Below, in pieces: positions 48,601 to 59,940 of a stretch of DNA of 64,000 nt. Each line of letters begins with the position of its first letter. Positions within the stretch are counted from its first letter, which is position 1. The position numbers and the translations under genes are program-made. Under the pieces are notes generated by a model. It worked only from the letters and a program-made list of their open reading frames with translations. It did not search any database and was not told the origin of the DNA. The DNA is from Areca catechu. Its lineage: Eukaryota; Streptophyta; Magnoliopsida; Arecales; Arecaceae. Where the stretch lies: contig CM038051.1 of the NCBI GenBank assembly GCA_021397845.1, forward strand, positions 19,095,356 through 19,159,355. Reading direction: 5' to 3'.

Positions 48601-51600
48601 CAGAAAGTTGACACCACTTTTCTCAGACTGTCCCATCAAGATGCTAAGAGATATCCCTATATTGCATCAATGGGAGTTTATGTCTTTCGAAGAGATGTTC
48701 TTATGAAGCTTCTAAGGTAATTTTCACCCTTCTTGAGAAGATAGATTTTTTTTTTCCCGAGTGTTTATTCTCGATAATTCTTATCATTTTTAGGTGGAGG
48801 TATCCAAAATCCAATGACTTTGGTTCAGAGATCATTCCATCAGCTGTGAAGGAGCACAATGTTCAGGTGAGAGAGTACTTTAAACTTGAATTTAGCTAAT
48901 CTATTTGCTCCAACTCCTCTTCAGCTAGTGGATGAGTTATATCTGGTAATAAGTTCAAAGTGGGGTCTGAAGCGATAATATCTGAATGCAACTGTAGGCC
49001 CACACATCTTGTTTCCTTATCATGCTATAAAAATTGATGAGTTATTAATGATTCCTGTCTTGCCAGGCATATTTATTCAACCACTACTGGGAGGATATCG
49101 GAACAATCAAGTCATTCTTCGATGCTAATTTGGCACTCACAGACCAGGTTGCAATTGCTTTCTGAGAAATAGTAGGATCTAGCATAGTATTGGTTATTTG
49201 CAACTATGAGGCTATGTACTTTGCGAATTTTTATTAGCATCATTTTATAGTGTTACAAAATCATGTTAGAAATTAGAATGTGCATAATTTGCATTACACC
49301 CTTATCATTAGAATTTCTTTATTGCTGTAAGATGAAACTGAAGCTGGTTTCATGTCAATGTTTTTGTCTTTGTGCAGCGTCCAAAATTTCAGTTTTATGA
49401 TCCAATGACACCCTTCTTCACATCACCTCGATTTTTACCTCCAACCAAAATAGAAAAATGCAGGGTATGTGGAAATACTTTATGAGGTTCCCATCTCTAT
49501 TATAATCTTTTGGCATCTCATTGTGAAGTCAACCATGCAGGTCTTGGATGCGATCATTTCACATGGATGCTTCTTGCGGGAATGTAGTATCCAACAGTCT
49601 GTAGTAGGAGTTCGCTCTCGTTTGGATTATGGTGCAGAATTGAAGGTATGTAACTGAGATTAGATTTTGTTATCAAAACTTGAGTCCCTTCTATTTGAAC
49701 GATAGTAGTCGAAGTCTTTTGGAGTTGTTAAAATCAACTCAGAGTTCTAACCAAGTCTAGGAAGGGAGTCACGTTTCTTGTAAAATTGTAAGATAAATGT
49801 TTGTGCTTACACACTTGTGCAACCCTGTCCCTTTTATTTTGAACTACATCGTCCTTAATTGGAATGTTGTTCTGGTAAATGCAAGTATTAGTGAATGCAA
49901 GCCATCTAAAACCTCCATTTATTTTAAAGATTGGTAGTATTAGAAAGTTAACAGTGTTAAATGTTACATATATAGAATTTCCATAGATTCCAGGAAGACT
50001 ACTGAGATGAAGTGTTTCCAAATAAAGACATTGATTTTACTTCATGAGCCAGGGATCGTCTATGATTTAGAATAAAGGAGCTCCTCCCTCTTAATATATA
50101 TCCCACAAGTTTCTCAAAGGCAGCAAGCTTCCAAGCCTGCTTGGAAAATAAGGTAACCTTACTTTAATGCCTTTCCACTTGAAGGGGCAAAATGCTTTCT
50201 TCCTATTGTCTCTCAGTCCACCCATGCTTTTACCTCTTAACCATCACAAGAAAAGCTATATTCTCTTGGTACATGGGCTTTTTTTCTTTTGTTTTTCATT
50301 TTACATGCCCATACCATCCCATTCGTCTCGATGACTTTATTCTAACTTTCCTCATCTTCTAGCAAATGTTGGTTAAATCGGTTTTGCTTAGTTCGAACCC
50401 ATCTTTATATTCTCAACTCGTGCTTTGCACCCTCATCATTTATTTGAACGTACAATCCAACCTTTACAATGTTTCCAATATTTCCAATGTTTCCGATATT
50501 ACCTTCAAAAAAATGTTTCCAACATTACCTTTCCCTTTTACCTTTTCTCCCAGTCTCACCTCATTGACCACCCCAGAAAATACATTTCCTTTGATCAGTC
50601 CTGCTCCAATTATCTGTTTCTTGGTGCTTTCTTTAGTATATAAGAGAACAATTATAACAACACAAGGGTATCTCTTGGCCTTTGACTTGGTTTAAACTCT
50701 CCTACTGTGTTTTTTTACCCCAATGTGGTGTTTTTTATACTCTGCATGGCTTACACATTTTTACACATTTCCAAATCATGATTTTATTATATGATTTTAG
50801 TCCATATTTTTTTATTAATTTAGTTTAACCTTGTATCATCCATAGATAGCTTACTGCAAGAGGCATCCAACACACTCACGAACAACTTGCAACATGACAA
50901 ATTTTTTCTTGAAACTTCAAATGTCTGCAGATGCTCCATAATTCCAGTAAAAAACTGAAGCTATCTTGTTTTTATTGTCTGCGTTTTTTGGGTATCTGGT
51001 CTGAATATACCAAGTAAGAATTAAATAATGTTCAGACATCGAAAATTACAATGTCATCGTTCTTTTTATCATGTAACATTGCTCATAAATACCAAGTATC
51101 ATGCCAGAAACATCATGAGTGCTTATGTTAGTAAAAATTGACATTCAAGTATAAAAAAGATTGAAGGATAGGCTAACATATCAAAACCATTGGGAGACTT
51201 TCAGATCTTGCGAAGGAACTTGACTAATGTGGGTTTTTTTCTCTCCTGAGCATCTCAGGATACTGTGATGATGGGCGCTGACTACTATGAAACTGAAGTT
51301 GAAATTGCTTCTCTATTGGCAGAGGGTAAGGTGCCAATTGGTGTGGGACAAAATACCAAAATCAGGTGAGACTTAGATCAGTGTTTTTTATGAATCCATG
51401 CAAGCTTAACTTTAAAAAGTATGTATGATGGAAGCTCTAAGGGCTCTCTCTATAATTCCAGTAATTGCATCATCGACATGAATGTCAGGATTGGAAAAAA
51501 TGTCGTCATTACAAACAAAGATGTATGTGCTACTTCTCATTTCTGTTTATTCTTGCCAGAAATTTTGGCATCTATATTGACTATGAAGACCATGCCCTTC

Positions 51601-51718
51601 CTATGATTCATAACAGGGTGTTCAAGAAGCTGATAGGCCTTGTGAAGGATTCTATATAAGATCTGGGATCACAATAATCCTGAAGAATGCAATCATTAAA
51701 GATGGAACAATCATATAA
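42663..51718 (+). CDS. APL: Glucose-1-phosphate adenylyltransferase (ADP-glucose pyrophosphorylase) large subunit, plastidial
   Basis: It makes ADP-glucose from glucose-1-phosphate and ATP, the first committed step of starch synthesis, as the regulatory partner of the small subunit. Coding exons by GT-AG sites: 42663-42887, 43286-43408, 44555-44728, 45046-45138, 45217-45300, 45386-45441, 48370-48463, 48604-48716, 48794-48866, 49067-49147, 49378-49464, 49541-49645, 51259-51365, 51462-51522, 51617-51718. All phases join, giving 525 residues, normal for the family. Residues 1 to about 75 form a basic, Ser-rich presumed plastid transit peptide. GGGTGTQLFPL is at 98-108, SGDHLYRMDY at 219-228, FEKPKG at 272-277 and WEDIGTIKSFF at 353-363. 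A hexapeptide beta-helix fills the C-terminus to KDGTII. Q104 and T114 stand where catalytic small subunits have Arg and Lys, so a mainly regulatory role is likely. No frame damage is seen. Confidence 0.95.
43181..43223 (+). repeat. A-run/T-run inverted homopolymer in AGPase intron 1
   Basis: A run of about 18 A is followed by G and about 20 T, some 60 bases before the exon 2 acceptor. It can fold back on itself in RNA. The length may be affected by sequencing slippage. Confidence 0.8.
45442..48369 (+). other. AGPase intron 6, 2.9 kb
   Basis: It is the longest intron of the gene. The phase-2 donor GACAG/GTATGT and the acceptor CTGAAAG/CC are supported by the codon split in Ser252. The interior (46100-47460) is unique-looking sequence with an unassigned 81-codon frame (47176-47421). 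I see no transposon ends that I could pair. Confidence 0.8.
49646..51258 (+). other. AGPase intron 12, 1.6 kb
   Basis: It has a GTATGT donor and a CATCTCAG acceptor. At 50463-50515 there is a short run of CAATGTTTCCAA/TATTTCCAATG words. Otherwise nothing is recognised. Confidence 0.8.
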
Positions 51719-52049
51719 AGAACCCTTTTGCCGGATGTTTTGTATTAACAATGCATTTTGAGGCCAGGGAGGTCGAGGATTCGAGCCTGATGAACTAGGA
51801 TGAACTAGGTAGAAGGATAGATGAGCCAGGTGATAACCTTATGCTGTAAAGATCAAGTATGTAAGCTGGTATTTAGTTTCTCTATGGTTTATATCTTGCT
51901 AATAATAAGCTTCGGATGGCTTCCTGCAACCTCCAGAAAAGAAGCAGCTGGGTGGCAGCTGCATCCTTGTATGCAAGTAGTTTATTCATGTTTCAGAGTG
52001 CTGTTAGTATCAATAAATCAAGAGGCATGTTGCTTCTTTTATTTGTGTA

Positions 52050-52055
52050 AATAAA
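52050..52055 (+). terminator. Probable AGPase polyadenylation signal
   Basis: AATAAA lies 332 bases after the stop codon, preceded by TTTTATTTGTGT and followed by T-rich DNA. Plant signals are loose, so this is a candidate only. Confidence 0.4.
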
Positions 52056-52625
52056 TTTAGCTGTAGTGAGCCTTTAAGCCTTTTGTAATACGAACGTCAT
52101 CTCATAATGGAAATCTAGTTGTTTACTCTTAAGGAGGTATGATGCATGGATGGTGGAACGGGAATCTTTCATTCTTCCTAGAACGTTTTTGCAAGAAGCA
52201 CATAACTATTATTGTTGAATCTGCATCGGTTGATTAAGAAAGAATGCAGAGAATTTTGATGAAGTTGTATCAAACAATTAATTGCCACAACCTTGAATTG
52301 GTGTACTCGTAGGAATTTTTTGATATCTACAAAACATTGCATTTCTTTAAATGCAGGATACCAAGCAGAAATAATTCTTTCACCCTTTCAATTATTGTAT
52401 GGAAGATTCATGGTCAAGGTAATTTATTTATATCAATATCAGGAACAGTTCTGTTTGCTTTCATGCTGGACAAAACGGCTTAAAGGACAAATGCTATAGT
52501 TAACTTGAAAAGCCATTCTCTTGGATGAAGGAAAATCATCTCAAGTGACAGCAAACTACCTCAAGTTTTCACCCATCTAGGTATCATGTCAATATCCGCA
52601 GTTTTCATAACTATATCATCCAAGC

Positions 52626-55600
52626 TTAGTTTCCTCCATTCTTTCCTTTGTTTGCATCGTGCCACTGCTTCCTTCTTATGGCCCTAGCCTTCTCCAGTTG
52701 CTTGACATCTCGCATTCTAGCATACAGCTTCCCCAAATAGTGAAGTCTACGGCAGTAGGCAGTGATCATTTTGGTTGTGGACGGCGTTTCATTAAGAATA
52801 ATTTCATAACCATCTCTAAACGAGTCCATTCCTTCAGTCAGGAGCTGCCAGAAAAGGCCACCTGCAGTCGCACCCCCTGTTCTTGCTGACCAGTATATTT
52901 TAGAATACACTGCATTAAACAATGCATCCCTCTGGGAGCTGCTGTAGCCAGGATCCTTCCAGGATTTTCCGAACTCGGTTAGGAGCAATGGCTTTTGGAG
53001 GATGCTGCGTGCATCATGGATGTGGGAGTCAAGCCACCTGTTCAGGAAAGCAAGTTGTGTTTGATCATTTGAACCAGACAACCTGCGTCCAATCAAGGAA
53101 GCGATAACATGGATTAATACTTTCGGGAAAGCAAGTTGTGTTTGATCATTTGAATTGGACAACCTGCGCCCATTCAAGGAAGCAAAAATATGGATCAATA
53201 CTAGAAATTGTAATGAGAAAGCACAAAAAGTTGTGTGATAATGCAAAGCATTCTTAAGTGACTCCATGAATAGAAATTGAGAAAACTGGAAATTATTTGG
53301 ATGCGAATCTATGAATCAATTGCATTCCCCCCCCCCCCCACCCCCAATTCTGCTGCGCATGATTACCATTGGTCGGGATAGGAATGAATGGTGGCGAAAT
53401 CGATGCCAGGAATCTGATTGTTGGATATGAAATCTGTTCCCACTTGAAAACCTGGATTGAATTTCCATAGTTTTGATGATGCTCCATAAAATCCCTCAAG
53501 ACCAGCTTCCAGCAAGTGTTTACTGTCTATGGACTTCACAAAGGCAGCCATCTCCGTGATCCATGCCTATATAATAAGAACCAATGAAGGTGACTTAACA
53601 AGAACCCACAATGAGGAACATTAGCACAAATTATCCCCTACAATCTTACTGCCCTTGGAAATACCAAAGTCTGTTGTCAGGAGATAATAAGCACAAATTA
53701 TCCCCTACATCTTACTGCCCTTTGGAAATACCAAAGTCTGTTGTCAGTGGATAAAACATAAATGTCAGACTGGGGTTTCCGCCCTCTGCATTTTAAAAGC
53801 ACTCATATCCATGACCGATTAGGATAGCCATCGATCCTTATGAATTTACCTCAGTACATACTGCAGATAATTTGCCAGCTGAGATGGAAGGTGATTAAAT
53901 TTGGGCATTTGGTGAAACTTATGTATCAGAAGAAGCATTATTTTGTGTGCATATGCATCAGAAAGTATTAAAAGGACTAAAGTGTGGTGAATTGGAGGTC
54001 TAGAATGGTCCATATATCCGAAGGATCTTCCCGAACCTAAATCATCTTTACATTAGTGCAAAATGCTTTCTGAGAGGTTGATGGATAAACCAGGCTTGTT
54101 TCTTGAGATATCATAGGAGGAAATTGCAAATTATACTCAAATCTCATCAGGAAACAAGGCAAGATTACCTCCTTTTTTCAGAAAAAAAGAAATTCTCAAT
54201 GGAAATCCTGAAAATAATCAGAGTAAAAGAAAATGACAAAATGAGTGAAGTATAAAAGCTTCGAAATTATTTTCAACTTGGCTAACCTGAATGGTCCTTC
54301 CTGATGGATCTGATTGGCATCTTGGCTCGTTCATAAGCTCCCATGCAAATATTGTTTGGTCATTCTTGTAAGCAACTCCAGTAATGGTGTTAACTCTTGT
54401 GAGCACAGTCTTCAACATAAGAATTTTTTTTTTAAAAAAAAAAGATAAAGTCAGAAAAGTGGTGATCAACCATTAAACTTAAAAGAAAAAGAAAAAAGAG
54501 ATCATTATAAGAAGGAAACTATAATCAGTTTTCTAAAGTTCATAAAGAATATATAGGTGGTTGAAGTCCAAAAGATCTACTTGTTATGAGGCAATTCTTC
54601 AAGATAATTATTAGAAAGTAACAGATCTTGTCCAATAAAAGGCCTATTACAGAGGTAATAGCTGAAAAACTAAGAAAAAGAGCTATTAAAACAAAATATT
54701 CATTCACAAACAACCGCAAGTGGCACTAAGCCAAACCTAGAATTAAATTAGATATTACAATAATATGCGTAACCAAAAACGGGAACCAGAGATAAGAAAT
54801 GAAATAAATAAATAAATAAAAGAGGAGAAGAATAAAACACATCATTTTCTTGTATAGACTACAAGGAAATTAGTTCAGACTTTAAATATTCTATCATTGG
54901 ATAGTAAAGTCCAACCTCTCCGGGGTTCTTTTGAAGATCTCTGCATTCAGACAAAAATGAAAACCCAAGGGAAGAGTATAATTAAGGACATCTGTTAGAC
55001 ATTCAGATCCATGACTAATATTTAAGACAAGGCAGAGAAATATTACCGCAAAAAAATTTGTTTGACCAGGTATTAATATGCTGGGATTTTTCATGTAATT
55101 CGTCAGTCTTCACCCAAGCATGCGTGAAGACTTAATGATACCACTACTTTTTATATGACTATCTACTCGCTAAATCATTATTCAAAAACTAAGTCTGGGT
55201 AAAATCTCGCTCCCGCGAAAAAAAAAAAAAAAAAAAAAGGAAACAAAATCGGTAAATGAAAACAATTTATATACTGTCCAAAAATAAACAGATCATCATC
55301 AAAATGCATATATATAAATTCGCTTTTTTTAATCTTTTCTTCATGGACTCGTTTCTCATTCAACGCTTTTTTTTTTTTTTTCTTCGTTCTTTCCCCTTTT
55401 TTTTTGTAAACGTTGCTACAGTAAAATCCCTCCCGCAACAAATAACAAGCCAGAGGTTTAGAAAGAAACAAAGACAAAAAAATGGAGGTATCATATGTTG
55501 CACTTCCTTCTTCGTACCTTGACATGATTTTTGTAGAATCCTTTAACCACTGGGTTGGTGAAGAACCCATCATCGGATGCAATGTTCTGACCCTGATTCC

Positions 55601-56153
55601 TGGCCCATTCCACATACTGCTTCTTCCCTCCAAAGTTGTCGTAGTTGTTCACCAAGCTCAATATAAGGCGGATCTTGTACTTTCTGGCCTCGGATACAAC
55701 AAAATCCAACCCCTACACATAACAAGTAGATAAATAGATTCACATAAATATATAAAAATTTATAAAAACTCGAGGAAAAAAAAAAGGAGATTAAGAAAAG
55801 AAGGGTGCAAAAAATAGGGAATCCATTTGCGAGACCTTGAACATTTGCTCATTATAAGAACCAGGGGAGTACTGCAACGCCGTGCTCCCCCCATCATTGA
55901 AGGCCCAAGTTCTGGCCACGGAGAGCCCATGGATGGAGGCTTCTCTGAAAGCATTCGAGACCTTGTACCTCCGAGAAAGATCCGAGGCCACGTAGGTGAG
56001 CCAGTAGGCATTGAAACCATTTGCGAAGAATGGGTTCCCATTCAGAACAAAATGAAGCCCCTTTATCCTTATGAAACCACCCTTGGCATCCACATGACGC
56101 GGCGAACGCAACAAGAAGACCAAAAACATCGCTAAAAGGCTTAGTTTCTTCAT
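52626..56153 (-). CDS. MAN: Mannan endo-1,4-beta-mannosidase (GH5), secreted
   Basis: It hydrolyses internal beta-1,4-mannosidic links of wall or storage mannans in the apoplast. Minus-strand exons: 56153-55836, 55712-55518, 54409-54287, 53566-53367, 53082-52626. Phases join to 430 residues, the usual length. The chosen Met (56153) opens a signal peptide, MKKLSLLAMFLVFLL, ending near HVDAKGG; an in-frame ATG 84 bases upstream would put 28 polar residues before it. NGFNAYWL is at about 40, ARTWAFNDGG follows, then VNNYDNFGG. FAWELMNEP gives the acid/base Glu199 and LLLTEFGKSW the nucleophile Glu315, with IHSYPDQW between. It ends KGKNGGN after a basic tail. Both catalytic Glu are present and the frame is intact. 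Two tandem duplications lie in it, one spanning the last acceptor. Its neighbour is the tail-to-tail AGPase gene, about 900 bp between stop codons. Confidence 0.93.
53042..53203 (-). repeat. 81 bp in-frame tandem duplication across the intron 4/exon 5 junction of the mannanase
   Basis: 53042-53122 and 53123-53203 match at most positions. Each copy holds a GC(A/G)CAG... type acceptor (G(G/A)CGCAG/GTTGTC) and the GSNDQTQLAF or NSNDQTQLAF coding block. The proximal acceptor (after 53083) gives the conserved PDQWLSGSNDQTQLAFLNRW. The distal one (after 53164) would add 27 codons in frame, with no stop. Confidence 0.9.
53323..53345 (-). repeat. G-run just inside mannanase intron 4
   Basis: Plus-strand CCCCCCCCCCCCACCCCC means that the transcript has G5-T-G12 some 20-40 bases after the intron 4 donor at 53366. 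G-runs in this position often act as splicing enhancers and may form a quadruplex (inference). Confidence 0.8.
53623..53747 (-). repeat. 67 bp tandem duplication in mannanase intron 3
   Basis: AGCACAAATTATCCCCTACA onward to GTTGTCAG is present twice with a 67 bp period and only one or two base or indel changes. It is a recent local duplication, about 420 bp from the 81 bp one. Confidence 0.9.
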
Positions 56154-56272
56154 CTTCTTCCACTCTTTAAGATAGTTTTTTGAGAAGGAAACCTTGGAGG
56201 AATCAATGGCGTCTCTTCCCTTCCCCCTCTGATGCACGGAGAACCTGAGGCCGAGAACATTAAGGGGGCAGC

Positions 56273-56281
56273 CTTTTTATG
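56273..56281 (-). promoter_or_regulatory. Likely TATA box of the mannanase gene
   Basis: The minus strand reads CATAAAAAG about 120 bases before the start codon, a plausible TATA box with a short leader. No other core element is clear. Confidence 0.45.
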
Positions 56282-56439
56282 TAGTCGTGTGAGTGGATGC
56301 ATGTGACCTTTCGGTGGACCTCCTCATGCAACAAGAAACAGCAGCGAGGATGTGATGACAAATAGAATGACACAAAAATCTACCCCCTCTCTCTCTCTCC
56401 GTTTGGAAGGAAATGTTGCTTTTTAACTAAATAAAAAAA

Positions 56440-56856
56440 TTACCGCCACGATGGTAGCCCTAAGATGATAGCCCAATTAATAGAGATCTTATCTCATTAT
56501 TAATTGATTGACGGTTCGAGACATAATCCTGTGAGTGACTCGATTAAATCTAGGATTATGTTTGGTGGATCGCCAGAAAATTCTGAATGGTAATCTGGAT
56601 TACATGTTTGGTGGATTGTCAGGAAATTCTGAATGGTAATCTGGATTACTTGCAAGATAGATTGCCAGTAATGCTGATTATTGTATTTGGTATATACAGA
56701 TAATTTATCAGTAAGATTGATTACTGTATTTGGTATGATAAATAGATTACCATTAATTTAAGCTCAAATTTTTAAAATATTCCTAAGTCAAATTTATTAA
56801 AAATATATTATAATATAATATAGTAATGTAATATAATATTATATTAATATAATTAA
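56440..56856. repeat. Tandem or MITE-like repeats left of gypsy A copy 2
   Basis: TGTTTGGTGGAT(C/T)G(C/T)CAG then AAATTCTGAATGGTAATCTGG occurs twice in a row (about 56559-56648), followed by decayed copies with GTATTTGGTAT and GATTAC words. The last 60 bases are nearly pure A/T. It resembles a small non-autonomous transposon, but I could not pair its ends. Confidence 0.5.
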
Positions 56857-58170
56857 TGTGACCGGATTGCTGACGTGGGGCAAGAAGACTCACGTGGAGC
56901 CCTCATTGGATGCCACACGGGATTACCACCGCAGGCCCCTTCGCCGGGCTGAGCTCCCGATGCCAACGGAGCCGCCCGTCGAAGCTGGGCTTAGTCCCCG
57001 CCAGGTCGGTACCTTCCAGGTCGGGGCGCCTAGGTCGGAGCCGAGCTCAAATCCCACCAGAGGTAGGCCCTTCGAGCCCGAGGTCGGGTCCCATGGTCCG
57101 GAGTCAAGCTCAAGCCTCCTCCGCCACGAGGAGCCCCTTCGAGGTCGGGTCACCTGGCCTGGGCGCACCTCATCCACCTCTGCCAACCCGAGCTCGGTTA
57201 AGGCTGGCCCCCTGGCCTGGTGCCAAGCTTGGCCCTCCTCCGCACAGCCGAGCCACCGCGAGACCCGTCCCCTGCGAGTGGGCCCCATCTTCCCAGCTCG
57301 GCCCTCAACTCAGATCGAGACACCAACCACCACGGGAGCAGCACCTCCCCTCCGAAGATGGTGGCGGGCTCCCCGAGGACCGTACGACAGCACCCACCAC
57401 GTCGCCATTAATGTTCACGGCCGCCATTCACATCAGAAAGAAAGGAAGCTCATATCAAGGCACCATGCCCTCCACCGACCTGCCGTACGACCAGAGAAAA
57501 GACCCCATCAGGGAGCACAGTCCCGGATAATGGTGGCACGACAGTCGAGGTCCCGCCAGGCTTCCAGGAAGGGCAAATAAAAGGAATGTCAGAGGCATGT
57601 AGAGGCTCCCCCAGCTACCTAATAAAGAAGGCATCCCGTCTATGGCACGGTACCTTGTTGTACCCGTCTGACAGCATGGGAGAACCCCGAGGCAAGCCAA
57701 GAGAAAAGACCCAGCCAGAATGAACAAAAGGGAGGTAACAATACTCATTCTTCCATTCCAAGCAAGAGCAACATTCCAACAACACTCATTTTTCCATTCC
57801 CTCAACAAGGGAGACACCCATTTTTCCAACAACACAACCACCACAAAGAGAAAGAGGAGAAGGGGGAGAGGCCAGAGAGGAGGGCAAGACCGCCTCGGCC
57901 ACTACACCTCCCAGCTCACACTCACACTCTCATACACTCCACTCACTCCTCCTAGCGTGGAGCTCATCCAGAGGGGCTCGACCAGGAGGATCTGTTCCCC
58001 TGGATCATCATTGACTTGACCGTCGGAGTGCTCCCACCGGAATCCCCGGCCCGGGTCACTGACATTGGCTTTCTTGAAGGTTCCGAGGCACCAGAGGCAT
58101 CCCCGTCAGGCGGACGCGGAACACCCGACGCCATCAGCAGCTACAGGCCACGGCGATCTTGGCGGCAAAA
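56857..58170 (+). repeat. 5' LTR of gypsy A copy 2
   Basis: It starts TGTGACCGGATTGCTGACGTGG and ends before GATTGGCGTGCCAGG, parallel to the LTR at 4264-5635. It includes CACGTGG near 56891. Long open frames across it are due to high GC, not to genes. Confidence 0.7.
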
Positions 58171-58190
58171 GATTGGCGTGCCAGGAAGGG
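58171..58190 (+). other. Candidate primer-binding region of gypsy A
   Basis: GATTGGCGTGCCAGGAAGGG directly follows the LTR. Copy 1 has GATTGGCATGCCAGGTAGGG in the same place. Conservation and position suggest the primer site, but I cannot name the tRNA with confidence. Confidence 0.5.
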
Positions 58191-58255
58191 AGACCAGAAC
58201 GACACTTGATCCAGTTCAAGCCTCGCTTAGCCAGTCCATCAGGAGGATGGTGACC

Positions 58256-59860
58256 ACCCGGGCAAGAGGAGCTTCTCCTAGCCGTGCGGAGGCATCCCCT
58301 TCCCACAGGAACCCGCACGGACCGGAGACGGAAGTACCTGCCCCGGTTCAACCGCCTCCACTGGAGACTCAGCTGACCATGCTCGCCCAGCAGATGTACA
58401 CTCTCATTGTAGTGGTGCGCCAGCTCCAGCATTAGCACCAGCATCGATCCCTGGCTACCTACCAACAGCTAGAGACCCCCGCGGCCCACACCGCGGTGCC
58501 CCGCGACAGCCTACGTTCCTTCCACGGGAGGCCTTCGCAACCGCGGGCAGTTACAGACCCTCGGGGTACCCATCAAGCCCCGGGAAGCGACGACGGGCCA
58601 GCTCCATTGACGAAGAAAGCTGCTCACCACACCTTGGCCGGGGGGCACCCAAACCCCGCCAAGGCAGGAAAGGCAAGGCTCCCCGCCATGGGCGCCGCGC
58701 CTCTGCGTCACCTTCCCTGCCCCTCTCAGTGGAGGGGACCACGGACGAAGCTATCAGGCACATGGCGGAGAAGCGCCTGGAGGAGCATGACCGCAAGCTA
58801 GAGGAGTTCGCCCGCCGGTTTGCTAACTTGCCTGGCTCCGCTAGCGAGCCAGCGGGCTATGACGCCTGCCCCCCATTCACCCAGGAGATCCAAGCGGAGC
58901 CAATTCCCCGTCGGTTCCGCATGCTGCAGGTGGATCCTTACAGTGGGACCACTGACCCCCTGGACCACCTGGAAAGTTACCGGGCCCTCATGAGGGTCCA
59001 GGGGGCTACTGACGCCCTTCTGTGCGTCGCCTTTCCCGCTACCTTCCGGAAGGCGGCTCAGGTGTGGTTCACCCGTCTCGAGCCGGGAAGCATCAGCTCT
59101 TTTGCCCAGCTGGGGTAGAAGTTTGTGGCCCATTTTGACGCATGCCGAAAGATGCCACACGAGACAGACAGCCTCTTCTCCATCATGCAATAGGACCGTG
59201 AGCCACTGCAGGACTACGTGGCTCGCTTCAAAGCCGCTGCGTTGGAGATATATAGCCTGGAGGAGCCGGTGGCGATGCTGGCTCTAAAGCGAGGGCTCAG
59301 GACTTCCCGCCTGACCTACTCGCTCGACAAGAAGCCCCCGAAGACCTACACCGAGCTACTTTTTCGGACTCAAAAGTACATCCACGCCGAGGAGGCGGAT
59401 TGTACGAGGTGGGAGCTCAACGGGAAGCCACTGAAGGGGTCAGTGCTCGCCGAGAAGCCTGAAGCGCGGAGGTCAAGACCGCCAGCTCAGAACTCCCAAC
59501 CAGCGCCAAGGCCAAGGAATGCTACCGTCCCTCAAGGGAATTTTACCCCCCTTCTCGTCCCGAGAACGAAGATCCTCATGGAGATCGAGGGCGAGACTTA
59601 TCTGAGGCATCCACCGCTATTGAAGCCATCCTTCACCCGTGACAAGACGAAGTACTGCCGCTTCTACCGTGACCACGGTCACGACACCGAGGAATGCCGC
59701 AATCTCAAGTGGGAGATTGAAGAGCTCATCAAGAGAGGCTACCTCAAAAAATATGTGGGGGGCAGAAATCGACCAGAGTCCCAGGCGCTCATTGCTCTCC
59801 CGCCAGCTCCAGCCATCGACAACCGCCCCACCGAGAAGCCGGTGGGCATGATCTCCTGGG
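58256..59860 (+). pseudogene. Gag of gypsy A copy 2, broken
   Basis: It starts MVTTRARGASPSRAEASPSH and stops after RQLQH (58433). It continues in another frame from about 58729 (MEGTTDEAIRHMAEKRLEEH). The gag core holds YRALMRVQGATDALLC, AQVWFTRLEPGSISSFAQLG and DYVARFKAAALEIYSLEEP. A zinc-knuckle-like CRFYRDHGHDTEEC (59660-59700) precedes NLKWEIEELIKRGYLKKYVG. Stops at 59116 and 59188-59190 replace codons that are CAG in copy 1 (GQKF and QQDR). It would have formed the capsid and is now inactive. Confidence 0.88.
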
Positions 59861-59940
59861 GAGCTGAGCGCACGTCCAAGAGGACCCGGGGGACAGGGAA
59901 CTCTGAGAATGTACTCCCCTTTATGAGGAAAGGGAAAAGT

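Noticed and set aside
52659..53107. Plus-strand frames over mannanase exon 5
   Set aside because: They are shadows of the intact minus-strand GH5 coding exon.
57000..57580. Long plus-strand frames (206-240 codons) in the gypsy A LTR
   Set aside because: They are GC-rich LTR sequence with no conserved domain and do not hold up in the other copy.
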